DNA of 50,493 bases from Actinomycetes bacterium (lineage in GTDB: Bacteria; Actinomycetota; Acidimicrobiia; Acidimicrobiales; Acidimicrobiaceae). The stretch lies in contig JAKAQR010000018.1 of NCBI GenBank assembly GCA_021819725.1, forward strand, positions 1-50,493, read 5' to 3'. The notes under the pieces were generated by a model that did not search any database, was not told the DNA's origin, and saw nothing but the letters and a program-made list of their open reading frames with translations. Of this stretch, positions 9,073 to 19,118 are shown piece after piece (within the stretch, counting starts at the first letter, position 1; each line of letters opens with the position of its first letter). The translations under genes and the position numbers were made by a program.

Positions 9073-9089
9073 CGAAGATGAGGTGAACG

Positions 9090-11570
9090 ATGGATCAGAG
9101 TACGTGGACAGTCAAGACCCGCGAGGCGATCGAGGCGGCGGTTGAGCTTGCCAGGCGGAGTTCGAACCCAGAGGTCACGAAGGAGCACCTCGCGGTTGCA
9201 CTCCTTGGACAACCCGATGGCATCGCCTTGCCCATTCTTGAGCGCTTGGGCGTTCAGATCGGAGCGTCGAGGACCAAACTCTTAGAGGCGATCGGGAAGC
9301 TACCCAAGGCCTACGGGAGTCAGGCACAGTTCTCAAGCGCGCTGATCGCAACCCTTGAGGCCGCCGATAAGACTCGTCAGGAGTTGGGTGACTCCTATCT
9401 CTCCGTCGAGCATCTGCTGATCCAGTTGCCCACCGTGTTCGGGGTGACCGCTGAACAGATCAAGACCGCGTTGCGTGAGATCCGTGGGGACAACCGAGTC
9501 ACGAGCGAGAACCCGGAGGAGACACTCCAGGCGTTAGAGAAGTATGGACGTGACCTGACTGCTGACGCACGAGCGGGCAAGATCGACCCGGTGATCGGGC
9601 GAGACGAGGAGATTCGGCGGATCATCCAGATCCTCTCTCGTCGGAGCAAGAACAACCCCGTACTGATCGGCGAGCCAGGAGTTGGTAAGACTGCCATCGT
9701 CGAGGGGTTGGCCAAGCGAATCGTCGAGGGTGATGTTCCCGAGGGGTTGAAGAACAAACGACTCATCGCTCTGGACCTTGGTTCCATGGTGGCAGGTGCG
9801 AAGTACCGTGGTGAGTTCGAGGAGCGGCTAAAGGCGGTCCTCAAGGCGATCAAGGACTCCAACGGCGAGGTCATCACCTTCATCGACGAGATGCACACGG
9901 TGGTAGGCGCTGGGGCCGCTGAGGGTTCTATGGATGCCTCCAACATGTTAAAGCCGATGCTCGCCCGTGGTGAGTTGCGGATGATTGGAGCGACGACGCT
10001 TGACGAGTATCGCAAATACATCGAGAAGGATCCCGCCCTCGAGCGCCGGTTCCAGCAGCTCATCATTCCACCACCCTCGGTCGAGGACACGATCGGGATT
10101 CTGCGTGGCCTAAAGGAGCGCTACGAGGTCCACCATGGGGTGCGTATCCAGGATTCAGCTCTGGTGGCGGCCGCGGTCCTTTCGGATCGGTATGTAACGA
10201 ACCGTTTCCTTCCCGACAAGGCGATCGATCTCATCGATGAGGCCGCCGCCAAGCTCCGGATGGAGATCGACTCTCGACCCAGTGAGGTCGACTCGGTCGA
10301 GCGGCGTATCCGCCAGCTTGAGATCGAGCGGATCTCACTCGCCAAGGAGAGTGATCCCGCCTCCATGGAGCGACTCAATCGGATCGAGCGTGAGTTGGCC
10401 GATGATCGGGAAGAGCTTGCCGCTCTCAATGCTCAGTGGCAACTCGAGCGTGATGCGATCGGCAAGATTCGTGAGATGAAGGAGCGACTGGAACAGTTGA
10501 AGGCCGAGGCCGATAATCAGGAACGCATCGGCAATCTCGATCGGGCGGCTGAGATCCGCTATGGTCAGGTTCCTGAGCTCTCCCGCCAGATCGATGAGGC
10601 AACCCGAGAGCTTGCCGAGTTCCAGGGTGGGGTGCGGATGTTAAAGGAGGAGGTCGACCCCGAGGACATCGCTGAGGTGGTGGCCAAGGCGACCGGGATC
10701 CCGGTCTCCAAGCTCTTAGAGAGCGAGATGGAGAAGCTTCTCCATATCGAGGAGGCGCTCCATCAGCGCGTCATTGGACAAGACGAGGCGGTCTCGGCGG
10801 TGGCCAACGCTATCCGGCGCTCGCGTGCGGGACTCTCCGATCCACACCGGCCGATCGGGAGTTTCCTCTTCCTGGGACCGACTGGTGTCGGTAAGACCGA
10901 GATGGCCAAGGCATTGGCGGAGTACCTCTTCGACGATGAACGCGCTGTCATTCGAATCGACATGTCTGAATACCAGGAACGCCATGCGGTGGCACGCCTT
11001 GTCGGTGCGCCTCCTGGATACGTCGGCTACGACGAAGGTGGACAACTCACCGAGGCGGTACGGCGACGTCCTTACAGCGTGATTCTCTTTGATGAGATCG
11101 AGAAGGCGCACTCGGATGTCTTCAATATCTTCCTTGCCATCTTGGATGATGGTCGTCTAACCGACGGTCAGGGTCGGGTGGTCAACTTCACCAACACTAT
11201 TTTGATCATGACATCGAACCTGGCGGAGGATCCAAGATTCTTCTTTAAGCCGGAGTTTGTCAACCGGATCGATGAGATCATCCGTTTTGCATCACTCACC
11301 GAGGCAGACCTCACGAAGATCGTCGACATCCAGCTCGATGCACTGCGCCGACGCCTGTCCGATCGTCGGCTCGAACTCGTGGTGACCGATGACGCCAAGC
11401 GGATCCTTGCGACCCAAGGGTATGATCCAGCGTTCGGGGCTCGACCCTTGAAGCGAGTGATTCAGAAGATGGTGGGCGACCCGGTGGCGGTCGCGATCCT
11501 ATCGGGGAAGTACCCGGAGGGGTCGACGATCACCGTTGATGGGGTGGGGGATGAGTTGGTCATCGCGTGA
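9090..11570 (+). CDS. clpB: Disaggregase ClpB (Hsp100)
   Basis: ClpB is a hexameric AAA+ unfoldase that rescues aggregated proteins together with DnaK/DnaJ/GrpE. The 826-residue product starts with a Clp N-domain ([25 protein letters not shown]), then the first AAA+ module (Walker [10 protein letters not shown], Walker [11 protein letters not shown]), the coiled-coil middle domain (about residues 395-530) and the second AAA+ module (Walker [10 protein letters not shown], Walker [12 protein letters not shown], pore motif GAPPGYVGY). GAGGTG precedes ATG 9090. An oddity is the short link between MTSNL and FKPEF in the second module: seven residues, against about 16 in the mycobacterial and 28 in the E. 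coli protein as I recall them. All catalytic motifs are intact. Confidence 0.97.
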   Translation: MDQSTWTVKTREAIEAAVELARRSSNPEVTKEHLAVALLGQPDGIALPILERLGVQIGASRTKLLEAIGKLPKAYGSQAQFSSALIATLEAADKTRQELGDSYLSVEHLLIQLPTVFGVTAEQIKTALREIRGDNRVTSENPEETLQALEKYGRDLTADARAGKIDPVIGRDEEIRRIIQILSRRSKNNPVLIGEPGVGKTAIVEGLAKRIVEGDVPEGLKNKRLIALDLGSMVAGAKYRGEFEERLKAVLKAIKDSNGEVITFIDEMHTVVGAGAAEGSMDASNMLKPMLARGELRMIGATTLDEYRKYIEKDPALERRFQQLIIPPPSVEDTIGILRGLKERYEVHHGVRIQDSALVAAAVLSDRYVTNRFLPDKAIDLIDEAAAKLRMEIDSRPSEVDSVERRIRQLEIERISLAKESDPASMERLNRIERELADDREELAALNAQWQLERDAIGKIREMKERLEQLKAEADNQERIGNLDRAAEIRYGQVPELSRQIDEATRELAEFQGGVRMLKEEVDPEDIAEVVAKATGIPVSKLLESEMEKLLHIEEALHQRVIGQDEAVSAVANAIRRSRAGLSDPHRPIGSFLFLGPTGVGKTEMAKALAEYLFDDERAVIRIDMSEYQERHAVARLVGAPPGYVGYDEGGQLTEAVRRRPYSVILFDEIEKAHSDVFNIFLAILDDGRLTDGQGRVVNFTNTILIMTSNLAEDPRFFFKPEFVNRIDEIIRFASLTEADLTKIVDIQLDALRRRLSDRRLELVVTDDAKRILATQGYDPAFGARPLKRVIQKMVGDPVAVAILSGKYPEGSTITVDGVGDELVIA

Positions 11571-12218
11571 GATCATCAGAGAGCAAGGGCCTCGTTGGTG
11601 GGTATCTTGGGCAGTATGTTTTGGCACTCTATCAAGGGCCACATGGCGGAAAATGAGGTATGCCTGAGAACGCAGGACCAACTTCGTTTCAACGGCGACA
11701 TCGTCACTTACTCGGTTAATCAGAATACAGATGCCTCCTGCTCTGTCGTTGAGTCGCTTTATCAATATTTGTATTGCTCGATTTGGGCATGGGCGAGAGT
11801 TGGGTGAAGATCGTGTTGAGCCTGGGTGCAAGACATGACTGATGTTTGCGTGCGAGATTCGGTCGATGGACATAATGCGAGAGAGCTGCGCCGCACACAG
11901 TGCAGGTCATCCGCGACAATGTTCCAGGAGAGATCACCACGGGAGTTCTATCTGGCTGTGGACAGCTACGTAGAGCCTGGCAGAGCTAACGATACTGAGG
12001 TTCAACGTGAGGTTAGAAGTTTATCGATGAATTTTTATGTAAAAGCCTGTTCTTGCCTGTTTTGCTGGTACAGTTGCTTAGGTGTACTTGGTTTCGTAGA
12101 AACTACACCGGCTCGATGGTTGATGTGGTACACTTACGGGGTCCATGGACGGTAGTAGCGAAGAAGCATGATAGTCTAGTGGCTGTTGGTCTTGTATTTC
12201 AGGAGGTATATCCAGGTA
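11571..12218. other. Intergenic region before the surface-protein gene
   Basis: No credible gene is seen in this 650-base stretch; the open frames on both strands lack ribosome binding sites and recognisable content. It must carry the promoter of the downstream surface-protein gene. The sequence is less GC-rich than the neighbouring housekeeping genes. I could not settle on a -35/-10 pair. AGGAGG at 12201-12206 belongs to the next gene. Confidence 0.5.
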
Positions 12219-14765
12219 ATGAGCAGATTCAAGAAGAAGACTGCCGGAATTAGTGGGAGTTCAAAGCTCTCGTCGAATGGTTTGGTTCGTTTGGCAGGGG
12301 CTGCGGCTCTGACGGTTGGTGGTGTTGGTGGAATTTTGATTGCTTCAGGTACTGCCTATGCGACAACGCCGAATGTGACTTCGGGTTATTACACCGTCGG
12401 CACTGGATCGGTTACGGGCTTTACAGTCACACCGGGGTCCAACTATGTGGCATCGTTCGTGGCTACTGACGGCGTCGGATCTAGTTCTACCCCGGGCACG
12501 GTTAGCATTACTCTGCCTGGGACGACCATTACTAATGGTTCGGCTTTCGCGAGCGGTGTTAGTGCGCTCGTCACTGTTAACGGCACTCAGGTTGGTTTTG
12601 CGGCTTATAAGTCAACGAGTGCAGCTGATCAGGTAACTTTGACACTGCCTACGGTTGTCACCTCCGGTGCCTCAGTGCAGATTGAGTTCATTGGTGTTTC
12701 GAATCCGTCTGAAACTTCCGCTGTAACTGAGACCGGTAGCATGTATACGAGTACCGATACTCTCGTGGTTCAGACCAACTATACGATCCCTGCTAACTCG
12801 GTGAGCTTCGGTGCTACTGCGAGTAACGTCGGTCTTGGTCAAAGTGACGTTACCTATAATGTTGGCCCCATTGCAGTCAGCAGCGGTGCCACTGGTCTTG
12901 GAACGTCTGCCGCGCCGTTTGTGTTGACTTTTACTCCTAGTGCAACTGGAGATGCGTCGGTGGATCTCCCCGGAGCATCTAGTCAGTACACAGTTACTGT
13001 GACCAATTCGTCTGGGGCTAAGTCGACTGATACGGTCACTGGGGTGACAGCCTCAGATCCGTCGACAGGAGCATCGTCAGCTAGTTTGGTTCTTACCACG
13101 CCGCTGGTAAGTGGCGATACGGTTAACGTCACCATTACGGGTGCGATTAATCCCTCTCAGGCAGGTTCTTCACCAGTCACGGTGAGTGACTCTGGTAATT
13201 CAAACGATTCCGCTACAATTTCCTACGGAACTCAGATTGGCTCATTGAGTACGTCGCTTATGCCCAGTACGTCGTCTGCTAATCCGACTACAGGTGCCAC
13301 GGCTAACTTTGTTGCTAGCTTTGTCGCTACGGATGGGGTGACTGCTGGTTCTTCTGGCGTGATCATTACTCCTGGAAGTGGTCTGGCTCTACCGACATCA
13401 GGGACAGCGGCTGTGACAGTGGGTAGTGGATCGTCTGCGACAACTGTTGCTGAGAGCTACGCCACCGCTAGTGGTGTCACAAGTGTGGCGATGCCAACGG
13501 TGAATTCTGGTCAAGATGTATCAATCACCATCTTTGGAGCGACGGTGACCGGTGTTTCGGGACAGAATAGTTACTCGGTTTCGGTGGCTACTAACAAAGA
13601 TTCGTTGGCAGCAACCGCGAGTGCCTCTGAAGACTTTACGACGATTCCCGGGAGTGTCCCTGTGAGCTTGAGCAATGCGGGTCTGCAGGCTACGTCTAAT
13701 TACACGGTTAGTGGTCTAGAGGCTACTGCTAATATGACGGGTCAGACTAGTGCCGGGTCGACAACACTTGGTAACTCTGGTGGTGAGTCACAGTTGGAGC
13801 TAATCTTCCCTTCAAACACGATTTTGCCTACTAGTGCTTCTGACTACTCCATTACGGATACGACCACTTCTTCCGCATCGGGGCAACCCATAGGCGTGGA
13901 TGTATCAGGACCAGATGTGTATGTAACCTTGGCTAATACAGTCTCTAGTGGAGATGTATTCTCGGTTTCTGTCGATGGCGCCATCAACCCGAGTACTGCT
14001 TCCAATCAGTATTCGATTGGTATCAACGGTAGTGTTGAGGCTGCGCCGGTTTCGGTAACCAGCGTTCCAAAAGCCGCGACTACGTACCCCAACGGTGCAC
14101 TCATTCAGTCTGGTGGTCAGATTGACGTGATCGCGGGCGGCTATGCCTTTGGCATTTCGACCCCGACGGTGCTCAGTGACATCATGAAGATGGATCACAG
14201 CAGTGTGGTGTCGGGTACCTTCCCAACAGCCACTATGCCTGCTCCTGGAACGTTGATCAACCCTGTTGGAACCTCTGGCTACTGGGTTGTTGGTACCAAT
14301 GGTGAGATCTACCAGTTCTCCTCTATGTCACAGTTCATGAAGGATGGTTATGTCGTCAGTCAGGTGATCCCAGTCCCGAATGCAGGTGGCCTCACCGCTG
14401 GTGCTGGTGCTCCTCCGACGGCGGCTGCGACCATGGCTAATGGTGCGCTCGTCCAGTTCGGCTCGACCATCTATGAGTATGCTGGTGGCGTCGCTACCGG
14501 GATTGCAACTCCGGCGGAACTTGCTTCAATCCAGAAGATGACTGGTGCGATGGTGGTCATGGGCTTCGGTTCAACACCGACCAATGCATCGACCAGTGCG
14601 AACGGTACCTTGGTGCAGCCGCTTGGAAAAGCCGGTGTCTGGGTAAGCAATGACGGTACGCTGTATCAGTTCATGACTGCTTCACAGTTCATGACTGATG
14701 GGTACTCATTCCAGTATGTCCTTCCGGTTGCTATGACGGGTAGCTATACGCTTTCCTCTATCTAG
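12219..14765 (+). CDS. Large secreted surface protein, probable S-layer or major cell-wall protein
   Basis: The 848-residue product begins at ATG 12219 (MSRFKKKTAG) after AGGAGG at 12201-12206; an upstream in-frame start has no such site. A Sec signal peptide is clear (basic start, LAGAAALTVGGVGGILIA core, cleavage after AYA, about residue 48). The body is Thr/Ser/Gly/Val-rich, beta-type and nearly free of Cys and Trp, with repeated phrases such as NYxVSFxATDGV, SGDxxxVxIxGAINPS and SYSVSVA, like surface adhesins or S-layer proteins. From about residue 620 two copies of a 100-residue module follow, each with NGxLxQ, GxxxGIxTPxxL, YQF and SQFMxDGY. Codons end in T more often than in the neighbours and a strong terminator follows, both fitting high expression. 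No LPxTG-type signal ends the protein. S-layer identity is inference. Confidence 0.75.
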   Translation: MSRFKKKTAGISGSSKLSSNGLVRLAGAAALTVGGVGGILIASGTAYATTPNVTSGYYTVGTGSVTGFTVTPGSNYVASFVATDGVGSSSTPGTVSITLPGTTITNGSAFASGVSALVTVNGTQVGFAAYKSTSAADQVTLTLPTVVTSGASVQIEFIGVSNPSETSAVTETGSMYTSTDTLVVQTNYTIPANSVSFGATASNVGLGQSDVTYNVGPIAVSSGATGLGTSAAPFVLTFTPSATGDASVDLPGASSQYTVTVTNSSGAKSTDTVTGVTASDPSTGASSASLVLTTPLVSGDTVNVTITGAINPSQAGSSPVTVSDSGNSNDSATISYGTQIGSLSTSLMPSTSSANPTTGATANFVASFVATDGVTAGSSGVIITPGSGLALPTSGTAAVTVGSGSSATTVAESYATASGVTSVAMPTVNSGQDVSITIFGATVTGVSGQNSYSVSVATNKDSLAATASASEDFTTIPGSVPVSLSNAGLQATSNYTVSGLEATANMTGQTSAGSTTLGNSGGESQLELIFPSNTILPTSASDYSITDTTTSSASGQPIGVDVSGPDVYVTLANTVSSGDVFSVSVDGAINPSTASNQYSIGINGSVEAAPVSVTSVPKAATTYPNGALIQSGGQIDVIAGGYAFGISTPTVLSDIMKMDHSSVVSGTFPTATMPAPGTLINPVGTSGYWVVGTNGEIYQFSSMSQFMKDGYVVSQVIPVPNAGGLTAGAGAPPTAAATMANGALVQFGSTIYEYAGGVATGIATPAELASIQKMTGAMVVMGFGSTPTNASTSANGTLVQPLGKAGVWVSNDGTLYQFMTASQFMTDGYSFQYVLPVAMTGSYTLSSI

Positions 14766-14781
14766 TCAAACCTTTACGGTT

Positions 14782-14825
14782 CAATCAGGGTAGGTGCTTC
14801 GGTACCTGCCCTGATTGCTGTTTTG
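14782..14825 (+). terminator. Strong intrinsic terminator after the surface-protein gene
   Basis: The arms CAATCAGGGTAGGT (14782-14795) and ACCTGCCCTGATTG (14804-14817) pair along their whole length with a single G-U wobble, and the loop closes as a C-UUCG-G tetraloop, the most stable kind. CTGTTTTGATG follows. It begins 16 bases after the stop codon and is by far the best terminator in the window. Confidence 0.92.
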
Positions 14826-15034
14826 ATGGGTGATTTTGGTTTGTCCGGAGACGGTTGCACGTGGTCTGAAGGAGACGGTGTTTGTTCTGTATATCGACTT
14901 GTCATGTGTTCATGGTCGAGCAGAAAGCCTTAGGTGCTCAGTGGCGACAAGGGGACAGGTCGTTGAGCTGAAGGGTTAGGCGGTGGGGGTTTTGTTCTCG
15001 ATTCGTGTCTGTGTGTTGAGAGGCGGCGCTGGTG

Positions 15035-17323
15035 CTAGATGCGATAGCCTGCGGTAATCTTTAGGGCGAGATTTGGTAGCCCCTGAAGAAGGTGGGTCCA
15101 CGGAGAAACGGTTTGGAAGGCCAAGAGATGAACTGGCCATAGGTTTCCGCGTGGGGTGATAGTGAGTTGCAGGGGTTGGCCTGGTAGGGCCAGGAATGCC
15201 TGATTGGTCAGATGCAGGGTGAAAGGAAACTCACCGCGATGGCCTGAGAGTGATTCGACAACGGTGAAGATATTGTCGTTACATTGCCCGGTCACGATGA
15301 GTTCTCCAGCGAGCTCCCCAATGCTGTCACCGATGTAGATCTGCAATGCTTCGATCATCCCCGAGAGGGTCGCTGGGATCAGGCAGGTTGCGGTTATAGT
15401 CTGGTTTGCGTGCAAAGGTAGGCGATGCGAGTGGTCGAGGTTCTGTCCGTCTGGAATGTCGACCCACTGGATGCTGCGGGCCCAGGGCCGCTGTATCCTT
15501 GGTATCGCGAGGACAAAGTCCTCTGAGTCCAACGTCAGGTTGGGGTTATACATGGGGTCTGAGTAGAGTTGCGGGCTCCATCGCCATTGCATGTAACCGT
15601 GTTCTCTGATCGCACGGTGTTGTTGAGAGAGCTTGATGTCCTTGCCTCGAGATTTGGACTCATGATGCACGAGTTGTGCTCGGGGTTGGTAGATATTGCG
15701 GTAACCCTTCTCACGAAGGCGCAGGCAGAGGTCCACATCGTTGAAGGCGATTGGAAGTTCTTCCGCCATCCCACCCACTTCATGCCAGAGATCTGCGCTG
15801 ATCATAAGACACGCTGCGGTCACCACGCTGAGGGCGTGGGGGACGTTTGCCCTCCCTTGGTATCCGTCTTGATCTCCAGGCAGGTAGCGAAAAGCGTGGC
15901 CAGCTAGTCCGCGTACCCCGGTGATGACGCCGGCGTGTTGGACAGTTCCATCGGGATAGAGGAGTTTGGCTCCGACTGCACCAGTTCCCGGTCGTTGCGC
16001 GTAACCGAGGAGGGCCTCGAGCCAGTCGGCCCGTTGGACCTCGGTATCGTTGTTGAGGAGGCAGAGGTAGTCGGTTGCGAGCTGGTTCACCACGGTGTTA
16101 TGAAGATCGGAGTAGTTAAAGGCATACGGGTAGTCGATTACCCGATGTCGCGGCAGTTGGGTAAGGTTTTCCAGATACGAGAGTGTAGCTGGGTCGTCAC
16201 TTCTGTTGTTGACGATGATGACTTCATAGTTTGGATAGGTGGTGGTCCCCAGGCTGTCGACACAGGCTTGGAGGTCAGCTAATCCGTTGTGGGTGGGGAT
16301 GATGATTGAGACTTTAGGGCTGCCGAGGATAGAGTAACGTGGGATGAGGTCGACTTGGTTTTGGGCCCAGCCGAGAGTGTAGGGGGCACCCCGTCGTACC
16401 AGGGTGGTACTGACGATCTCATAGGCTTCGTTGCGTTGCTGGTCTGTTGCAGTTGCTGTTCTCGCGGTTTGTGAGTCGCGTTCGTGGTAGAGGATGGTGG
16501 GACAATGGCGGATACGGGTGGCATCGATATCCTCGGTGAGCCGTAGGATCAGCTCCCATTCGGGATAGAGTTCCAACAGAGGGGCGAAGCCGCCAGCCTG
16601 ATGCACGAGTGTGGTGTTAAAGGCAACGGCAGGACCGATGTAGTGCTGGCAGAGGGCGAGTTCGGGGTTCCAGTCTGGTTTGAAGTTGTGGCTGTGACGA
16701 TGTTCCTGATCATCGATTTGGTCGTGGTCGCTGTAGATGATCGCAGCATCGCGATGGATGGCTACCTCGGCGACAAACCAGGCCAGGGTGTGGGGTCGTA
16801 GGAGATCGCCCGGGCGTAGGGTTGCGAGGAACTCTCCTGTGACGGCATCAAGGGCTTGGTTGAGTGCCTCTGAATAGGCGCGGCGATTATTTAGCCGGAT
16901 CTGTGTGATCCCTGGGTGGCGTGTGCGATAGTCGTCTATCGTTCTTCGTAGTTCGGGATCCTGCACATGGTTGTCGACCATGATAAGTTGCCAGTGGGGG
17001 TAGGCCTGGGTAAGCACAGTTCCGATCGATCGTCGTAACTGTCGAGGATCGTGGTGGTCCTCGATCACCATCAGGTAACTGAAGGTAGGGGTGTACTCCA
17101 GTGTGGCGACGTAGTCCCGGATCAGGTCGATTTCGGGTTGCTTGAGGGTATCACACTGCTGGACCCACCATTGATAGTCATGGGCGAGCCGATCGATCTC
17201 GTCATCAGGATCGTCGTGGAGCGTCCGTGCGTAGTCCCTCGTGGTTGGGCGTTCTTGAGTGGTCAGGGTGTCGAATCGGTCGACCCACTCGGTGTAGGCC
17301 TTGGTAACACGTACTCTTGTCAT
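15035..17323 (-). CDS. Tandem GT2-family glycosyltransferase
   Basis: The 762-residue product has two GT-A type modules. The first (about residues 75-290, FSYLMVIEDHHDPRQLRRSI to VHQAGGF) looks degenerate: where its relative at 27923-30445 has LDHDDLLRPHA and YSDEDK, this one has LRPGDLLRPHT and YSDHDQ. The second (about residues 335-570) is normal, with VSIIIPTHNG, LLNNDTEV, HALSVVTAACLMI and NDVDLCLRLREKGY. A C-terminal beta-rich part of about 150 residues follows. The likely role is adding sugars to surface polysaccharide or glycoprotein; donor and acceptor cannot be told. ATG 17323 overlaps the stop of the upstream methyltransferase gene in ATGA, so the two are probably translated together. 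Confidence 0.88.
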   Translation of the reverse strand: MTRVRVTKAYTEWVDRFDTLTTQERPTTRDYARTLHDDPDDEIDRLAHDYQWWVQQCDTLKQPEIDLIRDYVATLEYTPTFSYLMVIEDHHDPRQLRRSIGTVLTQAYPHWQLIMVDNHVQDPELRRTIDDYRTRHPGITQIRLNNRRAYSEALNQALDAVTGEFLATLRPGDLLRPHTLAWFVAEVAIHRDAAIIYSDHDQIDDQEHRHSHNFKPDWNPELALCQHYIGPAVAFNTTLVHQAGGFAPLLELYPEWELILRLTEDIDATRIRHCPTILYHERDSQTARTATATDQQRNEAYEIVSTTLVRRGAPYTLGWAQNQVDLIPRYSILGSPKVSIIIPTHNGLADLQACVDSLGTTTYPNYEVIIVNNRSDDPATLSYLENLTQLPRHRVIDYPYAFNYSDLHNTVVNQLATDYLCLLNNDTEVQRADWLEALLGYAQRPGTGAVGAKLLYPDGTVQHAGVITGVRGLAGHAFRYLPGDQDGYQGRANVPHALSVVTAACLMISADLWHEVGGMAEELPIAFNDVDLCLRLREKGYRNIYQPRAQLVHHESKSRGKDIKLSQQHRAIREHGYMQWRWSPQLYSDPMYNPNLTLDSEDFVLAIPRIQRPWARSIQWVDIPDGQNLDHSHRLPLHANQTITATCLIPATLSGMIEALQIYIGDSIGELAGELIVTGQCNDNIFTVVESLSGHRGEFPFTLHLTNQAFLALPGQPLQLTITPRGNLWPVHLLAFQTVSPWTHLLQGLPNLALKITAGYRI

Positions 17324-18939
17324 TGTTGATGATCCGCTGGGGCAGTCGAGGCTGATGAGGGATGCCGTTGGGAAAGGAGACTCTTCATCTTGGGAATGAG
17401 CTGTTCCTTCCTGGCACGGACCGGCGCGGTGAGCCTCCAGGAGGTCGAGCCGAGGAGCTCATCGATGCGCCGTTGTAGGGCCGCTTTCTCCGCACCGAGC
17501 TGCTCCTCTCGGAGCACCAGCTCCTCTCGAAGATGGAGCTTCTCATCCTCGACGAACTTGATTCGCCCTTTGAGAATGAGTTCACGAGTCACACGATCCG
17601 CGTTCAGGAGCCCACGCACCTTGGCGACTTGGGCGCCAGCGTATTGATCCACGGTTGCAAGGTACTCCCCGATCACCTCCGTTGCCTGTGCGATGGTGAG
17701 GGGGCGAAAGGCCAGGTCTAAGTGTGTTTCATGCGGACCCCCTGGGACGCGAAGATTGAGCTCCGCCTGGCTGTCGGGATCGAGGAGAAAGTAGTGGGTG
17801 GCGCTACCCCTCAGTGTGACAGTGTTATGGAGTTCGATGAGCTGTTGTCGACCTTCGCTGATAAAGAGTTCCTCGGGACTCTCGGGTTCCCAATGCCAGA
17901 TCTGCGTCCCGTTTTGGGTGAGGGTCAAGTCGCTGACCTCGAGCACCCCAACTCTGTCAAGGAGTCGCAGCCCGAGGAAGCGCTCGGAGGGGGATCGCGG
18001 AATCTCGAGGCGAACCTTCATCAGACCTGACGCATTATCCGGGGTCCCTGCCACCGATCGGTCCTCGGCGTACTCCTCGTCGATCATACGCCAGAACACC
18101 TTGGTGACGCCCCTTGGGCCATGTGGGGCCATGTTTGGGTGGATCTGTTCTTTGATGCGTCGCTGGCCCTTCTTGCGTGGCTTTGCGCCGACGATGAACT
18201 CATAGACGTCGTGATCAGCGGTGATCGGTACGTGTGCTAAGAGGGTATCGGCGAGGGCCTCAGATTGGGCAAACTCAGAGTCCCCAAGCGCGAGAGTGGT
18301 GATGTCGAGAATCTCGGCGACGAAACCGCCCTCATCGAGCATCCGTAAGAGACTTTGTCGGGTGAAGAAGCGGAGATGAGCCGGGTCAAGGATCCCATGG
18401 CCACGGTAGTAAAAATCGCCGCCAAGCAGTTCGCTGATTACGCCGATGTGGGCGACGTTAGGAACGACGATGAGGAGCTGTCCTTCGGCTGTGAGGTGGG
18501 TCTTGAGTTGAGACAACAGCTGCCCGGGATCCCGCAGGCGTTCGAGGATCCCAGCACAGACGATGACGTCATAGCGACGATCTGTGATGGCATCGTTGAG
18601 CTCAGATGTCTCTGGGTCGAGCACAAAGACGTCGCGGTAGAGTTGTTGAGCTGCATCTATCTGGGAGGCGTGAGGTTCAGTGGCGTTGGGTGCAGATGCA
18701 TTGGGTCTGCCTGCCTTGAGTGAAGCTGTGTTAGGTGCAGGGGTGCTTGGTCGAATGGCGTCAACGGTGCATGCATGTTCGGTGACGAGTAGCCTTCCGA
18801 GTTCCTTTGCCGCGGATCCGAGCGTCAAGACGGTTGAGTCAGGAGGGATGTGCTTGATGATCATGTCACCCCAGCCAGTGGCGGAGAGAGCGCTAGATGC
18901 CGACCCGTCGATTTGGACCTTAGATTGATCGGAACTCAC
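17320..18939 (-). CDS. Class I methyltransferase with C-terminal coiled coil and GSTSWRLT motif
   Basis: The 539-residue product has an N-terminal SAM-dependent methyltransferase fold (about residues 20-255): TVLTLGSAAKELGRLL in the place of motif I, YDVIVCAGILERLRDPGQLL, GQLLIVVPNVAHIGV and LRFFTRQSLLRMLDEGGF. Residues about 64-94 are an Ala/Pro/Asn-rich insertion (PNASAPNATEPHAS) just after the acidic residue that normally holds the SAM ribose. A middle beta-type domain follows (RFLGLRLLDRVGVLEVSDL), then a coiled coil (LREELVLREEQLGAEKAALQRR) and ELLGSTSWRLTAPVR, a motif common in large surface-polysaccharide enzymes and shared with the glycosyltransferase at 27923-30445. The start is GTG 18939 with AAGGG upstream. 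It probably modifies glycans made with its overlapping neighbour. Confidence 0.82.
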   Translation of the reverse strand: MSSDQSKVQIDGSASSALSATGWGDMIIKHIPPDSTVLTLGSAAKELGRLLVTEHACTVDAIRPSTPAPNTASLKAGRPNASAPNATEPHASQIDAAQQLYRDVFVLDPETSELNDAITDRRYDVIVCAGILERLRDPGQLLSQLKTHLTAEGQLLIVVPNVAHIGVISELLGGDFYYRGHGILDPAHLRFFTRQSLLRMLDEGGFVAEILDITTLALGDSEFAQSEALADTLLAHVPITADHDVYEFIVGAKPRKKGQRRIKEQIHPNMAPHGPRGVTKVFWRMIDEEYAEDRSVAGTPDNASGLMKVRLEIPRSPSERFLGLRLLDRVGVLEVSDLTLTQNGTQIWHWEPESPEELFISEGRQQLIELHNTVTLRGSATHYFLLDPDSQAELNLRVPGGPHETHLDLAFRPLTIAQATEVIGEYLATVDQYAGAQVAKVRGLLNADRVTRELILKGRIKFVEDEKLHLREELVLREEQLGAEKAALQRRIDELLGSTSWRLTAPVRARKEQLIPKMKSLLSQRHPSSASTAPADHQQ

Positions 18940-19118
18940 TCGGCACCCTTTCGTTTGTTTGGGTTGTGATCTAGACTAGCCGCGCAAACCTGGAGTCAAT
19001 TCCCGCGCTGATCTCCCCTCACCTGACCGTTTAGTGATTCCAAGAGCAACCGATTTCGCCACGATCGCTCGATCCGTTCCCTTCGAATGGGATGGTCAAG
19101 TCCTCTGGTGTGGGCCAC

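Larger units (their letters stand above)
8126..9089. other. Repeat-rich spacer between hspR and clpB
   Basis: Almost 1 kb separates hspR from clpB. It contains a small imperfect hairpin (8182-8201, CCTAG/CTAGG arms), a 16-base tandem repeat (8414-8451) and a degenerate CCAATGCAACTG(G/A)ACCAGT repeat (8697-8743). Plus-strand open frames cross it, but their proteins are low in recognisable structure, apart from one small candidate at 8776-9072. No HAIR half-site (CTTGAGT or ACTCAAG) was seen here, so clpB has either a different promoter or read-through from the operon. Confidence 0.5.

Noticed and set aside
12115..12175. Promoter (TTGATG and TACACT) before the surface-protein gene
   Set aside because: The hexamers are only a few bases apart, incompatible with -35/-10 spacing; other pairs were too weak to call.
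1..14765. Sortase at the left edge anchoring the surface protein at 12219-14765
   Set aside because: The surface protein ends in MTGSYTLSSI without an LPxTG-like motif, hydrophobic helix and basic tail.
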